The position numbers were made by a program, and so were the translations under genes. Of a stretch of DNA of 64,000 nucleotides, positions 53,533 to 61,523 are shown one piece after another; positions within the stretch are counted from its first letter, which is position 1; every line of letters starts with the position of its first letter. Where the stretch lies: the NCBI RefSeq assembly GCF_005280255.1, contig NZ_CP040018.1:5022001-5086000 (forward strand). The letters run 5' to 3'. The DNA is from Arthrobacter sp. 24S4-2. Lineage in GTDB: Bacteria; Actinomycetota; Actinomycetes; Actinomycetales; Micrococcaceae. The notes beneath the pieces were generated by a model. The model was not told where the DNA came from, made no database searches, and was given only the letters and a program-made list of their open reading frames with translations.

Positions 53533-54315
53533 ATGGCCAGCCGCGTGGACATTAACGGGCACCCGACCTGGGTGGATGACCGCGGCGGCCAGGGCGAGCC
53601 ACTCCTGCTGTTGCACGGCGGCCTGGGCAACAGCGACGACCTGCTGAACAGCATGGGTCCGGGCTTGTCGGAGCATTTCCGTATGGTCGCCTTCGACCGG
53701 CGCGGCCACGGTTACACCGCGGACACCGACGCCGACTTCCACTACACGGATATGGCCGACGAGACGGTGGCGGTGCTTGAGAAAGTCGTGGGCGGCGCGG
53801 CCCACCTTGTGGGATGGAGCGACGGCGGCATCATTGCGCTGCTCGTGGCACTCCGCCGGCCGGACCTGGTCCGCAAGCTTGTGGTGATTGGCGCGAACTA
53901 CCACTTCGAGGGCACCGTGCCCATGGACATGGACCCGGAGTCTCCCGTGGCACAAGAACTGGGGAACGCCTACATCGAGCGGTCTCCGGACGGGGCAGCC
54001 CATCTGGAAGCCGTCATGGACAAGAGTTTCAGGATGTTCCGGTCGGAGCCGACGCTTACAACAGCTGACATCGCCAGAATCAGCATGCCGGTTCTCGTTG
54101 TCGCGGGCGACGATGACATTGTGGGCCTGCCGCACACCGTGTCCCTCTACGAAGCCCTGCCCGATGGACAGTTGGCGGTGGTTCCCGGCGCCTCCCATGG
54201 GCTTCCCCTGGAACAGCCGGAAACCGTCAGCCGCCTCATCCTGGATTTCCTGGCCGGATCCGCGCCGCCCCGGACACTCATGCCGGTACGGCGCGCCCGG
54301 GCCGCTGGTTTGTGA
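53533..54315 (+). CDS. Alpha/beta-fold hydrolase
   Basis: This 260-residue protein starts at ATG 53533 (MASRVDING), with GGAG six bases before it. The oxyanion/HG region is LLLLHGGLGNSDDL, the nucleophile elbow GWSDGG, and the Asp and His appear in VLVVAGDDDIVGLPH and GASHGLPLEQPE. The elbow GWSDGG has Ser as nucleophile in the usual G-x-S-x-G form. The C-terminal tail is Arg/Pro-rich. Substrate unknown. Confidence 0.85.
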   Translation: MASRVDINGHPTWVDDRGGQGEPLLLLHGGLGNSDDLLNSMGPGLSEHFRMVAFDRRGHGYTADTDADFHYTDMADETVAVLEKVVGGAAHLVGWSDGGIIALLVALRRPDLVRKLVVIGANYHFEGTVPMDMDPESPVAQELGNAYIERSPDGAAHLEAVMDKSFRMFRSEPTLTTADIARISMPVLVVAGDDDIVGLPHTVSLYEALPDGQLAVVPGASHGLPLEQPETVSRLILDFLAGSAPPRTLMPVRRARAAGL

Positions 54316-54323
54316 CAGCAGAA

Positions 54324-54368
54324 AGGCCCGTTCGGGTACGCCGGATTCCGGCGTACCCGAACGGGCCT
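54324..54368. terminator. Very strong terminator hairpin
   Basis: The two 21-bp arms (54324-54344 and 54348-54368) are exact complements around the loop ATT. The stem begins AGGCCCGTTCGGGTACG. It lies 8 bp after the hydrolase stop, with the convergent DUF3073 gene downstream. Confidence 0.92.
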
Positions 54369-54492
54369 AATAGCTGAGGTCGGCACCGGGGTGCCGGAAA
54401 AGAAGAGCCGACAAGCCGCACGGCTCACTGTGGTGAACGGTACGACGGCGGCACGCCACTGGCTGCCTTACGGCAGGTTCAGTGGGCGAAAA

Positions 54493-54726
54493 CTAGCCGA
54501 TTCGACGGGTGTCAACCTCGTCGTCGTCTTCTTCCAAATCGTCCGCGTACTTATCCACATAAGCCGAATAGTCCGGCTCAACCGGCTCATTCGTGAAACG
54601 GCTCGGTGCACGACCCTCAGAGCTCTTGAGCTCACGCTGAAGCGCAGAGTAGTCAGTGTTCGGGGAATAGTACTTAATATCCCGAGCCTGCTTGGTAGCT
54701 TTTGCCTTTTGACGGCCGCGCCCCAT
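54493..54726 (-). CDS. DUF3073 family protein
   Basis: This 77-residue protein begins MGRGRQKAKATKQARDIKYYSP, the conserved start of DUF3073, and ends in acidic YADDLEEDDDEVDTRRIG. ATG 54726 has GGGGGT upstream. It is a small highly charged protein, widespread in actinobacteria, of unknown function. Confidence 0.92.
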   Translation of the reverse strand: MGRGRQKAKATKQARDIKYYSPNTDYSALQRELKSSEGRAPSRFTNEPVEPDYSAYVDKYADDLEEDDDEVDTRRIG

Positions 54727-55007
54727 GGCGTGACCCCCTTTTGTACTCGGACCGGAGGTGGTCACCATTGGCGTTAGTGAGGCCCCGGAATGTTTGGTCA
54801 ATTTGTCGTACACCTAGATTACATGCTTTCAGCGGTAACTGCTCGCCGGCTCGGCCCCCCGGAGCAGTGTTCCCGCGTTTGCGCAGGTCGCGGCCATATC
54901 CGGCCCGCCGTTTTTCTTCGGTAGAGTCGTTTGATCGGCTCCGCCCCAGCAGCCGCATCCGGGCAGGCCCGCCGAGGAAACAGACACCGGGAAGGGTGAA
55001 TCCTCAA

Positions 55008-55721
55008 GTGAATGACGAGAACACACCAGGCACCAGTGCCGGAAATCACGGGACATCTGCGGGCAAGGGATTGCCTCCGGTCCCGCCTCCGCCCTCGCGG
55101 CCTCCCACCAGCAGCCTTCCCGTTCAGCCGCCGGCCGTTACGGACGATCCCACGCCCAGTGACAACCCGTCCCATGACACCCCGCCGGCCGAGCGAAAGC
55201 AGACCCTCCTGAAGGCCGGCTTGGTGGTAGTCGGGCTGGTTCTGATCGGGTTCCTCATCTGGTGGCTCACGGCCCTGCTCGCCAGCAGCAACGAACAGGC
55301 AAACCAGGGCCCCGCGCCGGCGGCGTCGGGGTCCTCGTCCCCGACCGCGCAGGCCACCCGAAGCCAGCTCCCGCAGGATGGGGTGGGCGCCCTGGACTAC
55401 CAGCTGGGCGACTGCTTCGAGAACTTCGATCCCGAAGCCACGGAATCCCGCGTTGTGGCGTGTACCACCGGTCACTCGGCACAACTGGTGGCCGTGCACC
55501 GGTACGCGGAATCGGACTCCTACCCGGGCATCGCCGCGCTGCGCGAGAAGGGCCGCGAGATTTGCCAGAACGCCGCGCTGACAGACGCCGTGGCCAACTA
55601 CGTCCTCCTTCAGCGCAATGCGTACCCCAGCGACACGAGCTGGGCACAGGGCGACCGTCGGGTGGACTGCTATGTCACAGCGGACAAGGGCAACATCATT
55701 ATGGAATCCCTTATCCCGTAG
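55008..55721 (+). CDS. Septum-formation-domain membrane protein
   Basis: This is a 237-residue protein. I use GTG 55008, with GAAGGG at 54991-54996; GTG 54996 is possible. A Pro-rich cytoplasmic tail of about 60 residues is followed by one membrane segment (LLKAGLVVVGLVLIGFLIWWLTALL). The extracellular domain begins LDYQLGDCFENFDPEATESRVVACTTGHSAQLVAVHRY, which matches the Septum_form domain with two Cys for a disulphide. The role is in the cell envelope; the exact function is unknown. Confidence 0.8.
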   Translation: MNDENTPGTSAGNHGTSAGKGLPPVPPPPSRPPTSSLPVQPPAVTDDPTPSDNPSHDTPPAERKQTLLKAGLVVVGLVLIGFLIWWLTALLASSNEQANQGPAPAASGSSSPTAQATRSQLPQDGVGALDYQLGDCFENFDPEATESRVVACTTGHSAQLVAVHRYAESDSYPGIAALREKGREICQNAALTDAVANYVLLQRNAYPSDTSWAQGDRRVDCYVTADKGNIIMESLIP

Positions 55722-55761
55722 GCCGGGTTCCTCTGCCTGACCCCTCTGGCCTACGGGATAA
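55711..55761. terminator. Shared terminator between the septum-domain gene and clpB
   Basis: TTATCCCGTAGGCC (55711-55724) and GGCCTACGGGATAA (55748-55761) are exact 14-bp complements. The left arm includes the stop codon of the plus-strand gene (55719-55721), and the right arm lies just before the clpB stop. Confidence 0.85.
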
Positions 55762-55769
55762 CCGACTCG

Positions 55770-58439
55770 CTAGTCCTTTCGCCGCACGGACAGCCCGGTG
55801 CCGGCGGGGGCGCCGCCGGCGGGCCCCACCAGGGCCTCAAGCCCCGCAACGGTGAGTTCATCGACGTCGGACCCGATGTCCACCACGACGGTGTCCCCGT
55901 CGTTGATGTCGCCGGCGAGGATGGCCTTGGCCAGGCGGTCGCCGATTTCGCGCTGCACCAGCCTGCGCAGGGGCCGCGCACCGTAGGCCGAATCGAAGCC
56001 GGACATTGCAAGCCAGGCGCGGGCGCCGTCGGTCACCTCAAGGGCGAGCCGGCGCTCGTGCAGTCTCCTGCCCAGCTCGGCCACCTGCAGCTCCACGATC
56101 TGTGCGAGCTCATCCACGGTCAGGGCATCGAAGAGCACCACTTCGTCCAGGCGGTTCAGGAACTCCGGCTTGAAGGAGGCATTCACGGTGCCCATCACAG
56201 CGCTCCGCTTGGCCTGCGCGTCCAACGACTGGTCCACCAGGAACTGGCTGCCCAGGTTGGAGGTCAGCACCAGGATTGCGTTGCGGAAGTCCACGGTGCG
56301 GCCCTGGCCGTCGGTGAGGCGGCCGTCGTCGAGCACCTGCAGGAGGATGTCGAAGACTTCGGGGTGCGCCTTCTCCACTTCGTCGAGCAGCACCACGGAG
56401 TACGGACGACGGCGGACGGCTTCAGTCAGCTGGCCGCCTTCCTCGTACCCCACATAGCCCGGAGGCGCCCCGACCAGCCGAGCCACGGAGTGCTTCTCGC
56501 CGTATTCGGACATATCAATCCGCACCATGGCGCGTTCGTCGTCGAACAGGAAATCAGCCAGCGCCTTGGCCAGCTCAGTCTTACCCACACCGGTGGGGCC
56601 GAGGAACAGGAACGAACCGGTGGGCCGGTTGGGGTCGCTGATGCCGGCCCGGGCGCGGCGTACGGCGTCGGACACGGCAGTCACGGCCTTGGACTGGCCG
56701 ATCAGCCGCTTGCCGAGTTCCTCCTCCATGTGGAGGAGCTTCTGGCTTTCGCCCTGCAGCATGCGTCCGGCGGGGATGCCGGTCCAGGCGGAAATCACTT
56801 CGGCAATGTCGTCCGCCGTGACTTCCTCGGCCACCATGAGCTCCTGCTTGGCGCCGCCGCCGGCCACCCGTGCCGACTCTGCCTCGGCGGCAGCGTTCAG
56901 TTCGTGTTCGAGCGCGGGAATCTCGCCGTACAGCACGCGCGACGCCGTTTCCAGGTCGCCTTCGCGCTGGGCCTTGTCCGCCTTGGAACGGAGCTCGTCC
57001 AACTTGGCCTTCAGGTCGCCAACCCTGTTCAGTCCGGCTTTTTCGGCTTCCCAGCGGGCGTTCAGGGCGGCCAGCGCCTCTTTCTTGTCCGCCTTGTCCG
57101 CGCGCAGGGCAGCCAGTCGCTCCACAGAGGCGGCGTCCTTCTCGTTGGCCAGGGCCAGCTCCTCCATGGTCAGCCGGTCCACCTGGCGCCGCAACTGGTC
57201 GATCTCCTCCGGTGCGGAGTCGATCTCCATGCGCAGGCGGGACGCAGCCTCGTCCACCAGGTCGATCGCCTTGTCCGGCAGCTGCCGCCCGGAGATGTAG
57301 CGGTTGGACAGCGTGGCGGCGGCAACGAGCGCGGAGTCGGCGATGGCCACCTTGTGATGGGCCTCGTACCGCTCCTTGAGGCCGCGGAGGATGCCGATGG
57401 TGTCCTCCACACTCGGCTCGCCCACGTAGACCTGCTGGAAGCGGCGTTCCAAGGCCGGGTCCTTCTCGATGTTTTCGCGGTACTCGTCCAGGGTGGTGGC
57501 ACCGATCAGGCGCAGCTCGCCGCGGGCCAGCATGGGTTTGAGCATGTTGCCGGCATCCATGGAGCTGTCCCCGCTGGCGCCCGCCCCCACCACCGTGTGG
57601 AGCTCGTCGATGAACGTGACGATTTGCCCGTCCGAGTTCTTGATCTCCTCCAGGACGGCCTTGAGCCGCTCCTCGAATTCGCCGCGGTACTTCGCTCCGG
57701 CCACCATGGAGGCGAGGTCCAGGGCGATCAGGGTCTTTCCGCGGAGGCTTTCCGGAACGTCGCCGGCCACGATGCGCTGCGCCAGACCCTCGACGACGGC
57801 CGTCTTGCCCACCCCGGGTTCGCCGATGATGACGGGGTTGTTCTTGGTGCGGCGGCTCAGTACCTGGATGATGCGCCGGATCTCCGTGTCGCGGCCAATC
57901 ACCGGGTCCAGTTTGCCCGAGCGTGCCATCGCGGTGAAATCCGTACCGAACTTCTCCAGGGCCTGGAAGGTGTTTTCCGGATCCGGGCTGGTGACCTTGC
58001 GGTCGCCGCGGACGCCCGGCAGGGCGGCGAGCAGCGCCTCATGGGAGGCGCCGGCGTCGCGCATTAACCGCCCGACGGCGTCGCTGCCGGCGGAGAGCCC
58101 CAGCAGAAGGACCTCGGTGGACACGAAGGTGTCACCGAGTTTGTCGGCTTCGTTCTTGGCATTCTGGATTGCCTGCAGCGCGGGCCGGGACAGCTGGGCC
58201 TGCTGCGTGGAACTTCCCGACGTTGCCGGCAGTGCCTTGATGGCGGTGCTGGCCTGGACACTGACGGCATCCGCATCTGCGCCTGTGGCACGGAGCAGGG
58301 CGACGGCGACGCCCTCCCGCTGGTCCATAAGCGCCTTGAGGAGATGGGCAGGCTCAACCTGCGGGTTCCCTGCCGTGGAGGCGTTCATGGCTGCTGCCGA
58401 AAGAGCCTCCTGGCTCTTGGTGGTGAATTTGGCGTCCAA
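55770..58439 (-). CDS. clpB: ATP-dependent disaggregase chaperone ClpB
   Basis: This 889-residue AAA+ chaperone rescues aggregated proteins with DnaK. I start it at TTG 58439 (MDAKFTTKSQEALSAA), because AAAGGAG is just upstream; a longer frame to 58487 crosses the regulatory repeat. Two ATPase modules are present: GEPGVGKTAVVEGLAQRI (first Walker A) and GPTGVGKTELAKALADFL (second), with the coiled-coil middle domain between (residues ~400-520). An HspR-type inverted repeat sits just before the gene, so it is likely heat-stress regulated. Confidence 0.95.
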   Translation of the reverse strand: MDAKFTTKSQEALSAAAMNASTAGNPQVEPAHLLKALMDQREGVAVALLRATGADADAVSVQASTAIKALPATSGSSTQQAQLSRPALQAIQNAKNEADKLGDTFVSTEVLLLGLSAGSDAVGRLMRDAGASHEALLAALPGVRGDRKVTSPDPENTFQALEKFGTDFTAMARSGKLDPVIGRDTEIRRIIQVLSRRTKNNPVIIGEPGVGKTAVVEGLAQRIVAGDVPESLRGKTLIALDLASMVAGAKYRGEFEERLKAVLEEIKNSDGQIVTFIDELHTVVGAGASGDSSMDAGNMLKPMLARGELRLIGATTLDEYRENIEKDPALERRFQQVYVGEPSVEDTIGILRGLKERYEAHHKVAIADSALVAAATLSNRYISGRQLPDKAIDLVDEAASRLRMEIDSAPEEIDQLRRQVDRLTMEELALANEKDAASVERLAALRADKADKKEALAALNARWEAEKAGLNRVGDLKAKLDELRSKADKAQREGDLETASRVLYGEIPALEHELNAAAEAESARVAGGGAKQELMVAEEVTADDIAEVISAWTGIPAGRMLQGESQKLLHMEEELGKRLIGQSKAVTAVSDAVRRARAGISDPNRPTGSFLFLGPTGVGKTELAKALADFLFDDERAMVRIDMSEYGEKHSVARLVGAPPGYVGYEEGGQLTEAVRRRPYSVVLLDEVEKAHPEVFDILLQVLDDGRLTDGQGRTVDFRNAILVLTSNLGSQFLVDQSLDAQAKRSAVMGTVNASFKPEFLNRLDEVVLFDALTVDELAQIVELQVAELGRRLHERRLALEVTDGARAWLAMSGFDSAYGARPLRRLVQREIGDRLAKAILAGDINDGDTVVVDIGSDVDELTVAGLEALVGPAGGAPAGTGLSVRRKD

Positions 58440-58472
58440 AGAGAGCTCCTTTCGGGGATAGTTCAACTCTTG

Positions 58473-58497
58473 AAGTTGAGTGTACAACGCTCAACTT
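58473..58497. promoter_or_regulatory. HAIR-like operator (HspR site) before clpB
   Basis: AAGTTGAG (58473-58480) and CTCAACTT (58490-58497) are exact arms. Within them TTGAGT-N7-GCTCAA matches the HspR-associated inverted repeat (CTTGAGT-N7-ACTCAAG) except for a few bases. It overlaps the clpB promoter region about 35 bp before the start. Confidence 0.75.
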
Positions 58498-58604
58498 TAC
58501 GGACAGCGCCATAAGGTCCATGTTTGCCGACGGCGAAATGGCTGTCTAGGGGCGATTGGCCCGAAGCGCCGGGCCCACCCCGGCAACTCTGCCCGGACAT
58601 GCAG

Positions 58605-58663
58605 GAGGGCGGCTCCCCCAAGGAACCGCCCTCCGGCTGGCGTGGCATCCGGTGCGCCACGCA
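58605..58663. other. Two consecutive hairpins in the clpB/AhpD gap
   Basis: Hairpin 1 pairs GGAGGGCGG (58605-58613) with CCGCCCTCC (58627-58635). Hairpin 2 pairs GCGTGGC (58641-58647) with GCCACGC (58657-58663). The gap 58498-58794 contains no gene. The structures could be a leftover terminator, an RNA element, or a small RNA of unknown direction. Confidence 0.4.
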
Positions 58664-58794
58664 GTGACTTCATTTGGCGGACCGCCGCCCACCGAAGGCA
58701 GGCGGGCGATCCGCTGGAAACACTACAGCCCTTTTGTGGCCGTGTCACGAAAATGACAAAACCTGTCATTCGCGTGCTGAGTATTCTGGGAGCC

Positions 58795-59334
58795 ATGGAC
58801 CAGACTCGCCAAGCCGACAACCCCACCTCGCAGCACATCTTCATCGACAAGGAGAACCCGTCCGTATGGCGGGCCCTGAACGGCCTGGGCCTGAAGGCAC
58901 GTGAGGCGGCTGACGAAGCCGGTATCGGCCGGGCGCTTACCGAACTCCTCAACGTCCGCATTTCGCAGATCAACGGCTGCGCCTACTGCCTGAACATGCA
59001 CGTTGCCGACGCTATGAAGCAGGGCGAGACCAGCCAGCGGCTCGCCGTTCTGTCCGCCTGGCGGGACACCGCCGTGTTCACCGAGAAGGAACGGGCGGCA
59101 CTGACCCTGGCGGAGTCCATCACCACGCTTCCCGACGCCCACACGCGTGACCGTGAAGACGCCTACGCCCGCGAGCATCTCAGCGCCGCCGAATACTCGG
59201 CGGTCAGCTGGCTGGTAATCACCATGAATGCGTTCAACCGCGTGTCCATCACCAGCCAGCACCCTGTTCGCCGAGAACAGCAGGAACCGGCTCCGGTTCG
59301 CCCCGACGCAACGGAAACTTCCGCGGCGCGCTAG
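58795..59334 (+). CDS. AhpD-like carboxymuconolactone decarboxylase family protein
   Basis: This 179-residue protein has the AhpD signature NGCAYCLNMHVADAMKQGE (Cys-x-x-Cys with His), the redox centre of alkylhydroperoxidase D-like proteins. ATG 58795 may be leaderless: TATTCT (58781-58786) sits about 9 bases before it, and no good ribosome site is present. ATG 58753 gives an alternative. A role in peroxide defence fits its place after clpB. Confidence 0.8.
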   Translation: MDQTRQADNPTSQHIFIDKENPSVWRALNGLGLKAREAADEAGIGRALTELLNVRISQINGCAYCLNMHVADAMKQGETSQRLAVLSAWRDTAVFTEKERAALTLAESITTLPDAHTRDREDAYAREHLSAAEYSAVSWLVITMNAFNRVSITSQHPVRREQQEPAPVRPDATETSAAR

Positions 59335-59356
59335 GAACCCTGCGCCCGCGCGGACT

Positions 59357-59809
59357 TTACCAATCCGGCGCAGCGTTCCGGATCATCATGGTGGTGATGT
59401 CCGGGTTCCAGCGGGACATCGCGTCGTCCACAGCGCCCATCCGGACCGTTCCCGCCGGGTGGTACCCGGTGTTGTGCGTCTTGCGGATGTAGTCGGTGAT
59501 CTCCTCATCGCTCTGGATGGCCTCGCCGGGGTAGAGCTCCTTGCCGGCCCATTCGGCCATCTCCGGACGGGCCTCGATCTCCCATGCCTTGCGGATGCGG
59601 GCCACCATCACACGCATATCGTGCGGATCGGTGAAGTAGCGCGGGCCCACCTTGGGCTTGTCCCGGTAGTCGCGGTTGCGGAGCCGGACCGTTCCGCGTG
59701 ACCTGGCGTGCGTGAGGTTGGGCGTGAGGCAGAAGCCGTTGCCCGTCGGGAAGTCCTGGCGCAGCGTGTGCATGTCGAACGGACCCCCCAGTTTTATGAG
59801 CCTACTCAC
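59357..59809 (-). pseudogene. GMC oxidoreductase C-terminal remnant
   Basis: The fragment matches the C-terminal part of a GMC oxidase (SRGTVRLRNRDYRDKPKVGPRYFTDPHD, then YHPAGTVRMGAVDDAM with the active-site His). It lacks the FAD-binding N-terminus, and the expected sequence after AVDDAMS is deleted, so the usual end (NPDITTMMI) follows at once. A pseudogene of a choline- or alcohol-oxidase type enzyme. Confidence 0.8.
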
Positions 59810-59942
59810 TCGTTTGGTGCCGTTTACGGCCGTTCGAGGAACTTTGCCGTGAACGTTCGGCGCCAGGAAGCCGTAGCCCGCCGCAGGCAGCGGTAGTACG
59901 ATTTCTTGTGGGGCGGAGCCGCCAGCGCCGAGGAGCGTTGCA

Positions 59943-61277
59943 ATGAAATGGATCAGGCCGGACAGCCCGGATTACGACGAATCACGGAAACTCTTCAATG
60001 CAATGATTGACCGGCGCCCGGCCGTCATTGCCCAGTGCAGCACACCCGGCGAGGTTGCCGAAGCCCTGCAGCATGCCCGCGACAATGAACTCGCCGTCGC
60101 CGTTCGCGCCGGTGGCCACTCCGTGGCTGGCGCGTCCACGAACGACGGCGGACTGGTTGTCGATGTACGCCCGATGAAGTCCATTCGCGTGGACCCGGAA
60201 AACCGCACCGTGACCGTCGGTGCCGGCGTCACCTTCGGTGAGTTCGATCGCGCCACGCAGCAACACGGACTGGCCATGACCGGCGGGCGTGCCTCCACTA
60301 CGGGGGTGGCCGGCTTCACGCTGGGCGGCGGCTCCGGCTGGCTGGAACGGGCATACGGATTCGCCTGTGATCACCTGACTTCGGTGGACCTCGTCACGGC
60401 CGGCGGAGAGAGGGTAACTACCAGCGCTCAGGAGAATCCCGAACTGTTCTGGGCCCTGCATGGCGGGGGTGGAAACTTCGGTGTAGCCACGTCGTTTAAA
60501 TTCGCCCTCCACAAGCTGGGCCCCACTGTCCAGGCCGGCCTGATGCTCTGGCCCGGCGACGCTGCGCCGGAGGTCAGCCGGGGTTACCGGGACCTGGCGC
60601 TCAAGGCGCCTGATGCCGTCGGGTCAGCCTTGGTGTACCTGACGGCCCCGCCGGAACCGTTCGTGCCGGAGGACATGGTGGGCAAACTGGCCGTGGGTAT
60701 GGCATTTGTATTCGCAGGAGACGCAGCCGAAGGCGCGGAACAGGCAAAGCCCTACCGCGGGTTGGGTCCCGCCGTGGATCTTGTGGGCGACATGGACTAC
60801 GCCGATTTCCAGTGCATGATCGATGATCCGCCCAACCTCTACAACTACTGGAGCGCCGATTACCACGACGAGCTCTCAGACGATGCGCTAGACATCATCA
60901 TCGATTCAGCTCACAGCCTGCCTGGGCCGCATTCCCAACAGCTGATTGCCCGGTGGGGCGGAGCCGTGGGTGGGCCAGCTGCCGCTCTAACTCCCCTGCA
61001 GAACCGGAACGCCAACTGGGTCAGCCACCCGTTCGGCATCGAGGAGACCCCCGAACGCGGTCAGGAAGCCAAAGCGTGGGTGAAGCATTTCCGCCACGAC
61101 ATCGCGCCCTACTCCACGGGCGGCGTGTGGCTGAACTTCATCGGCGACGAAGGGCAGGCCCGCGTCCAGGCAGCCTTCGGAAACGAAAACTATGCCCGGC
61201 TGTCTCAGGTGAAACGCGAATTCGACCCCGACAACGTGTTCCGCGGAAACCAGAACATTCCGCCCGCCCCGGCATAG
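59943..61277 (+). CDS. FAD-linked oxidase of the berberine bridge type
   Basis: This is a 444-residue protein; ATG 59943 with GAGGAGCG upstream. The FAD site is AVRAGGHSVAGAS (covalent His position of the PCMH domain), followed by GGRASTTGVAGFTLGGGSGWLERAYGFACDHL. The BBE C-terminal motif is NYARLSQVKREFDPDNVFRGNQNI. The enzymes oxidise alcohols or sugars; the substrate is unknown. No signal peptide is visible. Confidence 0.88.
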   Translation: MKWIRPDSPDYDESRKLFNAMIDRRPAVIAQCSTPGEVAEALQHARDNELAVAVRAGGHSVAGASTNDGGLVVDVRPMKSIRVDPENRTVTVGAGVTFGEFDRATQQHGLAMTGGRASTTGVAGFTLGGGSGWLERAYGFACDHLTSVDLVTAGGERVTTSAQENPELFWALHGGGGNFGVATSFKFALHKLGPTVQAGLMLWPGDAAPEVSRGYRDLALKAPDAVGSALVYLTAPPEPFVPEDMVGKLAVGMAFVFAGDAAEGAEQAKPYRGLGPAVDLVGDMDYADFQCMIDDPPNLYNYWSADYHDELSDDALDIIIDSAHSLPGPHSQQLIARWGGAVGGPAAALTPLQNRNANWVSHPFGIEETPERGQEAKAWVKHFRHDIAPYSTGGVWLNFIGDEGQARVQAAFGNENYARLSQVKREFDPDNVFRGNQNIPPAPA

Positions 61278-61523
61278 ACACATTGACCGCGCCCGTCAGC
61301 GACATACGACTCTGGTAAGTGGCAAAGGCTGTTATGCGACGTGGGGAGATGACAAAGGCTGTTACGCGCCCCAGGGATGATCACGTGCTCCGATGGCAGC
61401 CCCCGGCTGTACTTCGCCACCAGCATCTGGCCGATTGCGAACCGCGCTCCCGGCTCGACCCGATCGGCCGTGCTACCCGAGGGTTTCGTCGGTGCGCGGC
61501 AGGGCCAAGCTTCGGCCGGCAGT
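61278..61523. repeat. Gap with short direct repeats
   Basis: GCAAAGGCTGTTATGCG (61322-61338) recurs as ACAAAGGCTGTTACGCG (61352-61368), 30 bp on. The rest of the gap has no recognisable gene. This may be the end of a lost insertion sequence, but no transposase is visible. Confidence 0.4.

Noticed and set aside
54369..54492. Possible tRNA or small RNA in the gap after the hydrolase terminator
   Set aside because: No cloverleaf, anticodon arm or CCA-type end could be drawn from the sequence.
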